Below are positions 25,720 through 35,899 of a stretch of 64,000 nucleotides of DNA, in pieces. The first letter of the stretch is position 1, and each line of letters opens with the position of its first letter. Source of the DNA: Thermodesulfobacterium sp. (lineage in GTDB: Bacteria > Desulfobacterota > Thermodesulfobacteria > Thermodesulfobacteriales > Thermodesulfobacteriaceae); the NCBI GenBank assembly GCA_017656385.1, contig JACDNX010000002.1, forward strand, positions 124,001 through 188,000, written 5' to 3'. A model generated the notes under the pieces. The model saw nothing but the letters and a program-made list of their open reading frames with translations. It was not told the DNA's origin and did not search any database. A program made the position numbers and the translations under genes.

Positions 25720-26853
25720 ATGAAAAAAGTGCCCTTTATAGACTTAAAGAGGTGCTACCAAGTTTATAAGGAGGAACTGGAAAAGAAGGTTTTAGAAGTT
25801 TTAAGAAGTGGAATTTATTTAAATGGTCCGCAGACAAAAGAGCTGGAAAATCTTTTGGCTAATTACTTAGGAACTTCCTGTGCTATTGGAGTTTCTTCAG
25901 GGACAGAAGCTCTTTATCTTATTTTAAAAGCCCTTGACCTTCCTCAGAATACTTATGTTTTGGTCCCTTCTTTCACCTTTGTTGCTACTGCTGAAGTGGT
26001 AATGAGAGCAGGGCTTGTTCCTTTTTTTGTTGATGTAGAAGAAGACACCTATAATATTTCCTTGGAAAGTTTAAAGGAAAGCTATGAAAGGCTTACAAAA
26101 CAAAGGAAAAAGGTTTCTGCAGTAATAGCGGTGAGTCTTTTTGGGTTACCAGCTCATTTAAAGGAAATTCAAAAATTCTGTAAAGAAAAGGATATTTACT
26201 TAATAGAGGATATATGTCAGGCTTTTGGTGCAAAAATTGCTAACAAAAAGGTGGGAACTTTTGGTATTGCTTCTGCAACCTCTTTTTATCCTACAAAACC
26301 TCTTTCCACTTTTGGAGATGCGGGAATGGTTTTCACCTCTAATAAAAAAATAGCAAGAACAATAAGATATTTAAAGGAACACGGTCAAATTAAACCTTAT
26401 TTCTATAAGTATCATGGAGTGAATGGAAGAATTGATGAAATACATAGTGCAATCTTATTGGTTAAATTCAAACATTTTGAAAAAGAAATAGCTTTAAGAA
26501 AAACTATTGTAGGAAAATATATAGAGGGATTAAAAAACTTAAATCCTCATTTAAAACTTCCTTATTTTCCTAAGGATTATTTCTCTTCTTATTCTTTGTT
26601 TACGATAAGAGCTAAAAATAGAAATAAATTAAAGAAATTTTTAGAAAGTCGAGGAATAGGAACGGGGATATACTATAGTAAACCACTTCATTTACAACCT
26701 GTTTATAAAAATTTAAATTTTAGAAATGTAAAATTGCCTATTACAGAAAGACTTGCTAAAGAAGTTTTAAGCTTACCTTTGCATCCCTATTTGACTGAAG
26801 AAGAAATTAACTATGTTATTTCATCTATAAGAGATTTTTATAAAAGTAAATAA
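25720..26853 (+). CDS. DegT/DnrJ/EryC1/StrS family sugar aminotransferase
   Basis: A 377-residue PLP enzyme of the family that aminates nucleotide-linked keto-sugars. It has MKKVPFIDLKRCYQVYKEEL at the start, GVSSGTEALYLILKAL, the VPSFTFVATAEVV signature, EDICQAFGAK and the PLP-lysine region SFYPTKPLSTFGDAGM, then a C terminus with HLQPVYKNL and LPLHPYLTEEE. Start 25720 fits the family and the promoter position. It is followed directly by a TIM-barrel gene. It probably makes an amino sugar for surface glycans or N-glycans; substrate unknown. Confidence 0.9.
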   Translation: MKKVPFIDLKRCYQVYKEELEKKVLEVLRSGIYLNGPQTKELENLLANYLGTSCAIGVSSGTEALYLILKALDLPQNTYVLVPSFTFVATAEVVMRAGLVPFFVDVEEDTYNISLESLKESYERLTKQRKKVSAVIAVSLFGLPAHLKEIQKFCKEKDIYLIEDICQAFGAKIANKKVGTFGIASATSFYPTKPLSTFGDAGMVFTSNKKIARTIRYLKEHGQIKPYFYKYHGVNGRIDEIHSAILLVKFKHFEKEIALRKTIVGKYIEGLKNLNPHLKLPYFPKDYFSSYSLFTIRAKNRNKLKKFLESRGIGTGIYYSKPLHLQPVYKNLNFRNVKLPITERLAKEVLSLPLHPYLTEEEINYVISSIRDFYKSK

Positions 26854-26854
26854 A

Positions 26855-27631
26855 ATGGAACATTTAGTATTTGTTTCCATTCCCTGGGAGCTTTTGATAA
26901 ATAAATACCTACCTTTAGTTTTAGAAAATAAAATAAATGTAGAAATAGCTTTAAATGCAAAAGCACTTGATAATTATTCCTATTTGGATTTTAAAAATGT
27001 GGCAAAAAAATTGAAAGAATCAGGTATAAAAACAACTATTCATTTACCTTTTATGGATCTTTCCTTAGGAGCTTTGGATCCTTGGATAAAAGAAGCAAGT
27101 TTAAGAAGAATTTTTTTTGCTATGGAAAGAGCGATTGTTTTTGAACCTTTAAATTTGGTTTTGCACTCTGGTTATCATATGGATTACCATAGGGAAGTAA
27201 AAGAGGAATGGAGAGAGAATTTTATAGAAAGTATGGGTAAAATTTTGAAGTTTGCAGAAGATCTTAATTTAACTATATCCTTAGAGAATGTTTTTGAACC
27301 TGAACCTGAGTTTTTAAAACCTGTATTTGAAAGTTTTAAAAACAGACTTTTTTGGTGCTTTGATCCTGCCCATGCAAGAGTTTTTTCTGAAAAAGAAGAA
27401 ACGAAATGGTTAAATGTTCTTCATCATTACTTAAAAGAAATGCATTGCCATGATAATTTAGGGGTGCATGATGATCACCTTGCTATAGGAAAAGGCAAGC
27501 TAAAATTTAAAGAGATATTTGAATTTTTAAGGAAAAAGAAAATAAAGCCAATTCTTACTTCTGAAGCCCATAACGAAGAAGATACTTATGTAAATATAGA
27601 GATTCTTTCCGATGTAGTTTTGAGTCTGTAA
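26855..27631 (+). CDS. Xylose isomerase-like TIM-barrel protein
   Basis: A 258-residue protein of the AP-endonuclease-2/xylose-isomerase TIM-barrel superfamily. Metal ligands typical of the fold are spread along it: IHLPF near residue 64, VLHSGYH, SLENVFEP, FDPAHARVF, EMHCHDNLGVHDDHLAIG, and TSEAHNEED near the C terminus. The last two resemble sugar isomerases or epimerases more than DNA repair enzymes. It begins one base after the aminotransferase stop, so a shared sugar pathway is plausible, but the substrate is not identifiable. Confidence 0.8.
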   Translation: MEHLVFVSIPWELLINKYLPLVLENKINVEIALNAKALDNYSYLDFKNVAKKLKESGIKTTIHLPFMDLSLGALDPWIKEASLRRIFFAMERAIVFEPLNLVLHSGYHMDYHREVKEEWRENFIESMGKILKFAEDLNLTISLENVFEPEPEFLKPVFESFKNRLFWCFDPAHARVFSEKEETKWLNVLHHYLKEMHCHDNLGVHDDHLAIGKGKLKFKEIFEFLRKKKIKPILTSEAHNEEDTYVNIEILSDVVLSL

Positions 27632-27644
27632 TAACTGAAGGAGC

Positions 27645-28652
27645 ATGAGTTTGGGTAAATGTTTAGAGTGTAAAAAGTTTGTGAATGTTACTTTTTTCCT
27701 TTTTTTATTATTGTTTTTGTTTTTGCCTATTAAGGTAAACTCAGAGAGCGAGTTATTAAACAAAGAATTTTATCAAAATGATGCTTATGAAGCTACAGAT
27801 GAGCTTCCTTCAGAGGTTATAAAAAATTTACCTTCTGATATAAATGTTCAGGTAGCTTATTTTTTAAAATATTTTACTGAGCAAAAAAGAGAGGTTGTAG
27901 AAAATTGGCTTGCAAGATGTTCTTTATTTTTGCCTTATTTTAAAATAATCTTTAAAGAGTATGAACTTCCCGAAGATCTGGTTTATCTGGCTTATATTGA
28001 AAGTGGTTGTAATCCATTTGCTACTTCTCCTGCAGGTGCAGCAGGGATATGGCAGTTTATGAAACTTACAGCAAAAAAATATGGATTAAAAATAAATTAC
28101 TGGGTTGATGAGAGAAGAGACTTTATTAAATCTACCCATGCAGCTGCACAGTATCTGAAAACTTTATACAAAAAATTTGGAGATTGGAGAATAGCTATAG
28201 CAAGTTATAACTTAGGTGAAAGTAGGTTAAGAAGGATTTTAAAAGCCAGAAATTTTGCTGATTATTGGCAGGTGATAAATTCAGATAGAATACCAGCTGA
28301 AACAAATGCCTATTTACCTAAATGGATGGCTATCACTCTGATAGCTAAAAATCCGGAAGAATATGGATTTTCAGTGCCTACGAATGAAGTAGTTGATTAT
28401 GAGGAAATAACAGTAAATGGTGGAGTAGATTTAAAGGTATTTTCTGTTGCAGGTGATATTGATTATCAAATGCTTCTTCTTTTAAATGCAGAATTAAGAA
28501 AAAAAGTAACACCACCTGGTACTTTTTATAAGTTGAAAATACCGTTTGGAAAAAAGAAAATTCTTCAAGAAGAACTTTCTTCATTGAAAACCGTTGTAAA
28601 AAGAAAGAGATTTTATAGAAAGAGAATAAATATTGTTACTTTTCCTGAGTGA
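27645..28652 (+). CDS. Lytic murein transglycosylase (MltD-like)
   Basis: A 335-residue periplasmic enzyme cleaving peptidoglycan glycan strands. A hydrophobic segment at about 14-30 acts as signal or anchor. The SLT domain (about 100-230) contains the catalytic Glu119 in YIESGCNP, then SPAGAAGIWQFM, and IASYNLGESRLRR. The C-terminal part has no convincing LysM repeats, unlike classic MltD. The N terminus before the hydrophobic stretch (MSLGKCLECKKF) is cysteine-containing and unusual. It sits among envelope genes. Confidence 0.88.
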   Translation: MSLGKCLECKKFVNVTFFLFLLLFLFLPIKVNSESELLNKEFYQNDAYEATDELPSEVIKNLPSDINVQVAYFLKYFTEQKREVVENWLARCSLFLPYFKIIFKEYELPEDLVYLAYIESGCNPFATSPAGAAGIWQFMKLTAKKYGLKINYWVDERRDFIKSTHAAAQYLKTLYKKFGDWRIAIASYNLGESRLRRILKARNFADYWQVINSDRIPAETNAYLPKWMAITLIAKNPEEYGFSVPTNEVVDYEEITVNGGVDLKVFSVAGDIDYQMLLLLNAELRKKVTPPGTFYKLKIPFGKKKILQEELSSLKTVVKRKRFYRKRINIVTFPE

Positions 28653-28670
28653 GAAATTAAAATTTCTTAA

Positions 28671-28698
28671 TTGCTTTTTAATAAAAATTAAGTAAAAT
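28671..28698 (+). promoter_or_regulatory. Candidate promoter of the ZnuA-like/secDF unit
   Basis: TTGCTT (28671-28676) and TAAAAT (28693-28698), 16 bases apart, in the 65-base gap after the transglycosylase gene. Confidence 0.45.
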
Positions 28699-28717
28699 TT
28701 TTAAAGTTTTTAGAGTT

Positions 28718-29557
28718 ATGAGAAAGCTCAAACTTTTATGTATACTTATATTTTTTGTATTTTTTTCTTTTTTGGTTGAGGGGCTTTATGCTCTGGAAAT
28801 TGTAGTTTCCAATTCTCCTCTTGAAAAAATTATAAAAGAAATAGGAATAGAGCATAAAATTTATCGGCTTCAAAGTGAAAAAGAAGATTTCCACTTTTAT
28901 GAACCAACTTTATTTCAATGGAAAAAGATTCAAGAAGCAGATCTTGTCATTCTTGTAGGGACTGAAGCCTGGGCAAAGAGAGTATATAGTTTAAGAAAAA
29001 ACAAGGAAACACTAAGTCTTGCAGAGGGAGAGGACAAATTTTCTGATCCTCATCTATGGTTTGATTTAAAAAGGGTAGAGAAGTTAGTAAAAAGATTTAT
29101 TAATTATTTAATTAAGAAGGAAAATTCAAAAAAAGAAGTATATCAAAAAAAGGTAGAAAAGTTTTTAGAGACTTTAAAAGAGATTCAAAAAGAATATCAA
29201 GAGCTTAAGAGCTGTAAATATAAAGAAATTTATATTTTGGGTCATCCAGTTTTTGGTTATCTTCTTAAAAGTGCAGGAATAAGGGAAGTGACACTTCTCA
29301 AGGGTTACCATAAAGAGGGAGAACCGAGTATTAGAATTTTAACAGAAATATATGAAAAAGTTAAGACTAAGGAAGATAGTATGGTATTTCTGACAGATCC
29401 TGAATTTGAAAAATACAGAAATTTTTTTGAAGAAAAGGGCATAAGGGTTATTAAATTGTGGTCTGGTGGAACCTATTTTATGGCTGGAAGCTATACAGAA
29501 CTTTTAAAATACAATTTAAAAAACATTAAAAAGGCACTTAAATGTGAAGAAAAATAA
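28718..29557 (+). CDS. ZnuA-like metal ABC transporter substrate-binding protein
   Basis: A 279-residue extracytoplasmic binding protein of the cluster A-I (zinc/manganese) type with an N-terminal signal peptide. Candidate metal ligands occur at the family positions: FHFYEPTLFQWKKI, SDPHLWFDLKR, LGHPVFGYLL and LTDPEFEKY. No membrane or ATP-binding partner is adjacent, so its transporter is elsewhere or absent. It appears to be co-transcribed with secDF, 13 bases downstream, an unusual pairing. Zinc is the likely ligand by family; not provable here. Confidence 0.82.
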   Translation: MRKLKLLCILIFFVFFSFLVEGLYALEIVVSNSPLEKIIKEIGIEHKIYRLQSEKEDFHFYEPTLFQWKKIQEADLVILVGTEAWAKRVYSLRKNKETLSLAEGEDKFSDPHLWFDLKRVEKLVKRFINYLIKKENSKKEVYQKKVEKFLETLKEIQKEYQELKSCKYKEIYILGHPVFGYLLKSAGIREVTLLKGYHKEGEPSIRILTEIYEKVKTKEDSMVFLTDPEFEKYRNFFEEKGIRVIKLWSGGTYFMAGSYTELLKYNLKNIKKALKCEEK

Positions 29558-29570
29558 AGAGGTTTAAGCC

Positions 29571-32165
29571 TTGTCTGTGAGATTGAAATTAAAAATAGCA
29601 CTTCTGATTTTTTTAATATTATTTTCCGGATTTTTATTACTCCCTACCTTTGTAAAAGATCTTCCTCCTTGGTTTAAAAAATATATCTACAGAGGGGAAC
29701 TAAAGCTCGGTCTTGATTTGAAAGGAGGAGTTCATCTTGTTTTAAAACCAGATTTAGAAAAGGCTTTAAAAAATCAGTTTGATAATTATTTGCAGGATAT
29801 AAAAGCTCAACTTGTAAGAGCTTCCATAAATTTTGATTTAATCTATCAAGAACAGAGTGCCAAATTTAAGTTTTATAAAGAAGAAGATGTAAAATTTTTT
29901 AAAAAATTAATCGAAGATTTTAAAGAACTTCAGATAGTTAAAAAACTTAAAGAAGAAAATGCCTTTGTGGTAGAGGTTTCTTTATCTGAGGAGAAGATTA
30001 CTTATATAAAGGAACACATTTTAGATCAGGTTCTTGAGGTTATAAGAAATAGAATTGATCAGTTTGGAGTTACAGAGCCTGTTATTACCAAACAGGGATC
30101 TGATAAAATAGTAGTTCAGCTTCCAGGCTTAAGAGATCCTCAAAGAGCAATAAAAGTAATAGGTCAGACAGCTCAGCTTGAATTTAAATTAGTAGATGAA
30201 GAAACTATGCAAAAACTGGATTTAAATGCTCTTATTAGTTCTTTAATGAAAGAAAAGAAAATTTCTTTTGATGCGCCGTTAGAGAAATGGAGAGAACTTA
30301 TTAGGCCTTATATACCTTTGGATTCAGAATTTTACTTTTTGGTGGAAAGGGATAGAGAGACAGGTAAGATAGTAAAAAAGCCCATTATTCTTAAAAAAGA
30401 GGCAATTCTTACTGGAACCTATCTTAAAAATGCTCAAGTAAGAATAGATCCTCAGTTTAACGAGCCTTATGTATGGATTCAATTTGATTCAAGGGGAGCA
30501 AAAATATTTGAAAGAATTACAGAAGAAAATGTAGGGAGAAGGCTTGCTATTGTGCTTGACGAGGTAGTTCGTTCTGCACCTGTTATAAGAGAAAAGATTT
30601 CAGGTGGAGAAGCTCAGATAACAGGTGGTTTCACAATGGAAGAGGCATCAGATCTTGCTCTTGTTTTAAGAGCAGGTGCTCTGCCTGCACCAGTTAAAAT
30701 TTTGCAAAACATAACCATTGGGCCATCACTCGGAAGAGATTCCATTCAGAAAGGGATTATAGCAGGTTTAATAGGAGCAGTTGCAGTTATTGTTTTTACC
30801 TCTGTTTATTATAAAATTTCTGGAGTAATAGCAGTTTGGGCACTTATTTTAAACATATACTTCCTTCTTGCTCTTTTATCAGCTTTTCAGGCAACTTTGA
30901 CCCTTCCCGGAATTGCCGGAATTATTTTAAGTGTTGGAATGGGGGTTGATTCAAATGTTCTTATTTTTGAAAGGATTAGAGAAGAGCTCAAATTGGGAAG
31001 AAGCACTTATTCTTCTATTTTTCAGGGATACTCAAGAGCCTTCTGGACTATATTTGATGCACACATTACAGTTCTGATAACTTCTTTAATTTTGTTTACT
31101 TTTGGCACAGGTCCTATTAGAGGTTTTGCAGTAACTTTATCCATTTCTATTATTGTAAATCTATTTACAGCTATTTTTGCAACCAAAATATTTTATGAAT
31201 ACCTGTATGAAAAAGGAAAGGATTTTAAGATTAAATTCTTTGAAATTGTAAGGGATCCAAAAGTTGATTTTATGAAGTATAAAAAAGTTTTTGCAGTAAT
31301 TTCTGTTTTTCTTTGTATAACAGGATTAGTTGCATTTATTCAGGCTTTTAGAGGAAAAGCCAATCTTGGAATTGATTTTACAGGAGGAACACTTCTTTAT
31401 TTAAAGAGTGAAAAACCTCCTTCCTTAGATAAGATAAGAAAAGTACTTTCTCAAGAAGGATTTAAAGATTTTACTCTTCAAGATGTAAAAGGTGAAAACA
31501 TGTTGCTTTTGAAGTTAAAAAGTTCCAAGGAAACACTTACTGAAGATGTAAATAAGATTTTGGCAACTTTAAAAAATAAGGCTCCTGAATATAAATTCAG
31601 TTTATTAGCCAAAGAAGAAATAGGAGCTACTATAAGTAAAGAATTGAAGAAAAAAGCTACCTTAGCTATTCTTGGTGCGCTGTTAGGTATTATTTTATAT
31701 CTTACTTTTAGATTTAATTTTCACTTTGGTTTAGCAGCAGGAATAGCCACATTTCATGATGTTCTTGTGACTTTGGGTATTTTTTATCTTTTGGGTAAGG
31801 AAATTAATCTTCTTTTTATTACAGCCTTGCTCACTTTAGCAGGTTATTCTTTAACTGACACAGTGGTTATTTTTGACAGGATTAGAGAAAATATATTGAA
31901 TAAAAAATTTAAAAATTTTGACAAGTTGATAAATACAAGTATAAATGAAATGCTTGCAAGAACAATTATTACCACTATTACCACACTTTTTGGATCATTG
32001 AGTCTTCTTATATTCGGAGGTATCGTAATAAGAGATTTTGCTTTAGCTTTAACTATAGGATTTATTGTGGGAACTTACAGCTCTATTTTTATTGCTTCCC
32101 CTATTTTAAAAGCTTTACACAAAGGAAAAGTTCCAGATCTTACTCCAAAAGAGCACCTTTTTTAA
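29571..32165 (+). CDS. secDF: Protein translocase SecD-SecF fusion
   Basis: An 864-residue membrane protein that uses the proton gradient to help protein export through SecYEG. Both halves are present: the SecD part has LKLGLDLKGGVHLVL, a large periplasmic domain, ITGGFTMEEASDLALVLRAGALPAP and GMGVDSNVLIFERIREE; the SecF part (from about 570) has ANLGIDFTGGTLLYL and GYSLTDTVVIFDRIREN. Many relatives keep SecD and SecF separate. TTG is taken as start because GAGG lies eight bases upstream. The 3' end overlaps convergent fmt by 26 bases. Confidence 0.96.
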   Translation: MSVRLKLKIALLIFLILFSGFLLLPTFVKDLPPWFKKYIYRGELKLGLDLKGGVHLVLKPDLEKALKNQFDNYLQDIKAQLVRASINFDLIYQEQSAKFKFYKEEDVKFFKKLIEDFKELQIVKKLKEENAFVVEVSLSEEKITYIKEHILDQVLEVIRNRIDQFGVTEPVITKQGSDKIVVQLPGLRDPQRAIKVIGQTAQLEFKLVDEETMQKLDLNALISSLMKEKKISFDAPLEKWRELIRPYIPLDSEFYFLVERDRETGKIVKKPIILKKEAILTGTYLKNAQVRIDPQFNEPYVWIQFDSRGAKIFERITEENVGRRLAIVLDEVVRSAPVIREKISGGEAQITGGFTMEEASDLALVLRAGALPAPVKILQNITIGPSLGRDSIQKGIIAGLIGAVAVIVFTSVYYKISGVIAVWALILNIYFLLALLSAFQATLTLPGIAGIILSVGMGVDSNVLIFERIREELKLGRSTYSSIFQGYSRAFWTIFDAHITVLITSLILFTFGTGPIRGFAVTLSISIIVNLFTAIFATKIFYEYLYEKGKDFKIKFFEIVRDPKVDFMKYKKVFAVISVFLCITGLVAFIQAFRGKANLGIDFTGGTLLYLKSEKPPSLDKIRKVLSQEGFKDFTLQDVKGENMLLLKLKSSKETLTEDVNKILATLKNKAPEYKFSLLAKEEIGATISKELKKKATLAILGALLGIILYLTFRFNFHFGLAAGIATFHDVLVTLGIFYLLGKEINLLFITALLTLAGYSLTDTVVIFDRIRENILNKKFKNFDKLINTSINEMLARTIITTITTLFGSLSLLIFGGIVIRDFALALTIGFIVGTYSSIFIASPILKALHKGKVPDLTPKEHLF

Positions 32166-33075
32166 GCCTTTGACCACAGGCAAATTCATATGCAGAAATT
32201 TTTCTTTTGCCTTCCAGTTGGATTTCTTTTAATAAAATTACTCCTTCAGAAGTAGCAACAAGTATTCCATCTTTATTTATATCCAAAATAATTCCCGGTT
32301 TTTCCTTATGCTTAAGAGGTATGGCTTTTGCCAAGAAAACCTTTAAAAGTTTATTTTTGTAGTAAGTGAAAGCAGTAGGCCATGGCAAAAAGGCTTTAGT
32401 TTTTCTTTCTATTTTTTTAGCAGGTTCTTCAAAGGTAAAAAATCCATCCTCTTTTTTCAAAATTGGAGCATAAGAGATTCCTTCTTCTGGTTGAGGTAAA
32501 GGTTTTAGAACTCCTTTTTTATGTAGTTCAATTGCCTCCAGTATAGCTTCTTTTCCAAGTTGAGCTAATTTTTGAGAAAGAGTAATAGCAGTATCCTCTT
32601 CTAAAATAGGAATCTTTTTTTGTAAAAGGATAGGACCTGTGTCAAGTCCTTCATCCATAAGCATTATGGTAATACCAGTTTCTTTTTCTCCTTCTAAAAT
32701 TGCCCAATTTATAGGAGAAGCACCTCTATATTTAGGAAGAAGCGAGGCGTGTATATTCCAGCAACCAAATTTAGGAATTTCTAAAAGCTCCTTAGGAAAA
32801 ATTTTTCCATAGGCACAGACTACGATAAGATCAGGCAAGAAATTTTTAATGTTATCAATGAATTGAGGATCTTTAAGCTTTAAAGGTTCTAATACTTTTA
32901 CACCTTTTAATAAAGCCCAGTGTTTTACAGGAGAGGGAGATGGCTTTAGGCCCCTCCCTTTTGGTTTGTCTGTCTGTGTAACAACAGCTACTAAATTTTC
33001 TTTCTCGTAAAGACCTTCTAAAGAAGGGATAGCAAATTCAGGGGTTCCGAAAAAAACTATTCTGTATTTTTTCAT
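32140..33075 (-). CDS. fmt: Methionyl-tRNA formyltransferase
   Basis: A 311-residue enzyme that formylates initiator Met-tRNA. It starts RIVFFGTPEFAIPSLEGL, has the folate-site NIHASLLPKYRGASPINWAI with catalytic Asn/His, followed by TGITIMLMDEGLDTGPIL, and a C-terminal tRNA-binding domain. It begins on the stop of clpB with a one-base overlap, an unusual neighbour; def, its common partner, is not in the window. Confidence 0.96.
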   Translation of the reverse strand: MKKYRIVFFGTPEFAIPSLEGLYEKENLVAVVTQTDKPKGRGLKPSPSPVKHWALLKGVKVLEPLKLKDPQFIDNIKNFLPDLIVVCAYGKIFPKELLEIPKFGCWNIHASLLPKYRGASPINWAILEGEKETGITIMLMDEGLDTGPILLQKKIPILEEDTAITLSQKLAQLGKEAILEAIELHKKGVLKPLPQPEEGISYAPILKKEDGFFTFEEPAKKIERKTKAFLPWPTAFTYYKNKLLKVFLAKAIPLKHKEKPGIILDINKDGILVATSEGVILLKEIQLEGKRKISAYEFACGQRLKKGALLE

Positions 33076-35693
33076 TAATGAAGGGCAATTTTCTTTAATT
33101 CTTCTGCTTCTTCAATTTTTTTAAATATAAATTCTCCTGCTTCATTTACATCAACCAGTATTCTGTCGCCTTCATCAAAAGCTCCTTCCAAAATCTTTAA
33201 AGCCAGGGCATTTTCAATATATTTCTGGATAGTTCTTTTAAGAGGCCTTGCACCAAATACAGGATCATATCCATAAGTTGCAAGCAATTCCTTTGCTTTA
33301 TCCGTTAATTCTAAAATCATACCCTTTTCTGCAAGTCTTTCATTAAGATATTTGATTTGGATATCTACAATTTTAATTATATCATCTCTTGTTAGATTGT
33401 TAAAGACTATAATTTCGTCAATACGGTTTAAAAATTCAGGTCTGAAGGTAGCTTTTAGAAGTTCAAAAATTTTATCTTCTATTTCTTTGCGAGAAAGAGA
33501 AGTATCCTGAAAGTAAGTACTACCTACATTTGAGGTCATTATGATAATTGTATTTTTAAAGTCAACTGTTCTTCCCTTTCCATCAGTTAATCTTCCATCG
33601 TCAAGAATCTGGAGAAGAATGTTGAAAACATCTGGATGTGCTTTTTCAACCTCATCAAATAGAATTACAGAATAAGGTTTTCTCCTTACTGCTTCTGTGA
33701 GCTGTCCTCCCTCTTCATAACCTACATATCCAGGAGGTGCACCGATAAGCCTTGCAACTGAATGTTTTTCCATATACTCTGTCATGTCAATTCTTATCAT
33801 AGCGTCTTCTGTATCAAACATAAATTCTGCAAGAGCTTTTGCAAGTTCTGTTTTTCCTACTCCTGTTGGACCGATGAAAAGAAATGAGCCAATAGGTCTT
33901 GATGGATCTTTTAATCCTGCTCTTGCTCTTCTTAAAGCATTTGCTACTGCAGATATGGCATGATCCTGTCCGACTACCCTTTGTTTTAATCTTTCTTCAA
34001 TTTTCAAAAGTTTTTCCCTTTCACTTTCAAGAAGCCTGCTTACAGGAATTCCTGTCCATTTGGATATTATTTCAGCTATATCTTCAGCATCAACCTCTTC
34101 TTTCAAGAATTTATGTTGCTTCTGAAGCTCTTCCAGTTTCTTATTTTCCTCTTCCAGTTCTTTTTGTAGTTGAGGAATAATACCATATACAATTTCAGCA
34201 ACTCTATTGAGGTCTCCCTGTCTTTCAGCCTGTTGAGCTTCGATTTTGTGTTGATCAATTTTTTCTTTCAATTTTCTAATTTTTTGGATAACCTCTTTTT
34301 CCTTCAACCATTGAGCTTTTAGATTTTCAGCTTTTTGTTTAAGCTCATTTAGTTGTTCAAGGAGTTTTTTTAATCTTTCTCTTGCCTTTGGATCGGTTTC
34401 TTTTTCTAAAGCCACTTTTTCAATTTCAAGCTGTTTGATCTTTCTTTCTATTTCGTCTATTTCAGTAGGCATAGAATCTATCTCTATACGAAGTTTGGCA
34501 GCAGCTTCATCTATCAAATCTATAGCTTTATCAGGAAGATATCTGTCACTGATATATCTGTGAGAAAGCATAACAGCAGCAATAATAGCATTGTCTGTAA
34601 TTTTAACTCCGTGGTGAACCTCATATTTTTCTTTTAGTCCTCTTAAAATGGCTATAGCTTCTTCTGGAGTTGGTTCATCTACATAAACAGGTTGAAATCT
34701 TCTCTCCAGAGCAGGATCTTTTTCTATGTGTTTACGATATTCCTCAATTGTTGTTGCACCAATACATCTCAATTCCCCTCTTGCAAGAGCAGGTTTAAGC
34801 ATATTGGCTGCATCCATTGCTCCTTCTGCAGCTCCAGCTCCAACAAGAGTGTGTATTTCATCTATAAAAAGAATAATTTCCCCTTCACTTGCCTGAATCT
34901 CTTTTAAAACAGCCTTTAATCTTTCTTCAAATTCACCTCTAAATTTTGTTCCTGCAAGCAAAGCACCAAGATCTAACTGAATAATTCTTTTATCCTTCAG
35001 GACTTCTGGCACATCTCCTGTAACAATTCTTTGAGCAAGTCCTTCTACAATGGCAGTTTTACCAACACCTGGTTCTCCAACAAGCACCGGATTGTTTTTG
35101 GTTCTTCTGGAGAGAATGTGCATTACTCTCCTTATCTCTTCATCTCTTCCAATCACTGGGTCAAGTTTACCAGCTCTGGCAAGAGCTGTGAGATCTCTTC
35201 CAAATTTTTCTAAAGCTTGATATTTTTCCTCTGGATTTTGATCAGTAATTCTTTGTCCTTTTCTTATTTTCATTATAACTTCTTTAGCATTGTTAAAAGT
35301 AATGCCTCTTTTTCTTAAGATTTCTCCAGCCCTTGTTGGACTATCAATAATACTTAAGAAAAGATGCTCTGTAGAAATGTATTCATCCTTCATTTCTTTA
35401 GCCAGTGCTTCAGCTTTATCGAGAATTTGTTTTAAATTTAGAGAAAGATATAACTGATAGCTTCCATGTGTGAGCTTAGGCAATTTTTCCAGAATCTCAT
35501 CTAAATCAGAAGAAATAATTTTTGAATTAACTCCCAGTCTATCAAGAATGGTAGGAATTATCCCCCCTTCCTGTTCAACCAGAGCCTTTAAAAGATGCTC
35601 TGGCTCAAGCTGAGGATGATTATAATTCTCAGCTAAGCGCTGAGCTTCTTGCAAAGCTTCTTGAGCTTTAAAAGTAAATCTGTCAAGTTTCAT
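33075..35693 (-). CDS. clpB: ATP-dependent disaggregase ClpB
   Basis: An 872-residue hexameric Hsp100 chaperone that rescues aggregated proteins with DnaK. It has the two N-terminal repeats ([16 protein letters not shown] onward), Walker A1 GEPGVGKTA near residue 206, a long regulatory coiled-coil middle domain (about 400-530), Walker A2 GPTGVGKTE near residue 607 and [11 protein letters not shown] near the end. Length is standard. TAGGAGG precedes the ATG. It is divergent from hsp20, forming a heat-stress locus. Confidence 0.97.
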   Translation of the reverse strand: MKLDRFTFKAQEALQEAQRLAENYNHPQLEPEHLLKALVEQEGGIIPTILDRLGVNSKIISSDLDEILEKLPKLTHGSYQLYLSLNLKQILDKAEALAKEMKDEYISTEHLFLSIIDSPTRAGEILRKRGITFNNAKEVIMKIRKGQRITDQNPEEKYQALEKFGRDLTALARAGKLDPVIGRDEEIRRVMHILSRRTKNNPVLVGEPGVGKTAIVEGLAQRIVTGDVPEVLKDKRIIQLDLGALLAGTKFRGEFEERLKAVLKEIQASEGEIILFIDEIHTLVGAGAAEGAMDAANMLKPALARGELRCIGATTIEEYRKHIEKDPALERRFQPVYVDEPTPEEAIAILRGLKEKYEVHHGVKITDNAIIAAVMLSHRYISDRYLPDKAIDLIDEAAAKLRIEIDSMPTEIDEIERKIKQLEIEKVALEKETDPKARERLKKLLEQLNELKQKAENLKAQWLKEKEVIQKIRKLKEKIDQHKIEAQQAERQGDLNRVAEIVYGIIPQLQKELEEENKKLEELQKQHKFLKEEVDAEDIAEIISKWTGIPVSRLLESEREKLLKIEERLKQRVVGQDHAISAVANALRRARAGLKDPSRPIGSFLFIGPTGVGKTELAKALAEFMFDTEDAMIRIDMTEYMEKHSVARLIGAPPGYVGYEEGGQLTEAVRRKPYSVILFDEVEKAHPDVFNILLQILDDGRLTDGKGRTVDFKNTIIIMTSNVGSTYFQDTSLSRKEIEDKIFELLKATFRPEFLNRIDEIIVFNNLTRDDIIKIVDIQIKYLNERLAEKGMILELTDKAKELLATYGYDPVFGARPLKRTIQKYIENALALKILEGAFDEGDRILVDVNEAGEFIFKKIEEAEELKKIALH

Positions 35694-35730
35694 AACTTAA
35701 ACCTCCTATAAGTAAAAGTTTTTTAATTAA

Positions 35731-35758
35731 AAAATAAATACGATTATTTAAGTTTCAA
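35731..35758 (-). promoter_or_regulatory. Candidate clpB promoter
   Basis: On the minus strand TTGAAA (35753-35758) and TATTTT (35731-35736), 16 bases apart. No CIRCE-type repeat or clear sigma-32 promoter was found in the 206-base clpB-hsp20 gap, so heat control is not explained by the sequence. Confidence 0.45.
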
Positions 35759-35899
35759 TTGGGATGAAAAGATAAAAAATAACAAAAGTTATACAATAAA
35801 AAATTTTTTGATATACCTCCTTGAAAAAAAGTAAAACATGCTTACTTTAAAAATGAAAAGTATAAAACCAAATAAAAAAATAAAAGGGGGTGATAAAAT

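Noticed and set aside
34692-34907. Plus-strand frames opposite clpB (also 33899-34180 and 35031-35213)
   Set aside because: They are shadows of the clpB coding strand with unnatural composition.
35694-35899. CIRCE or sigma-32-type heat-shock control between clpB and hsp20
   Set aside because: I found no TTAGCACTC-type inverted repeat and no convincing CTTGAAA/CCCAT pair.
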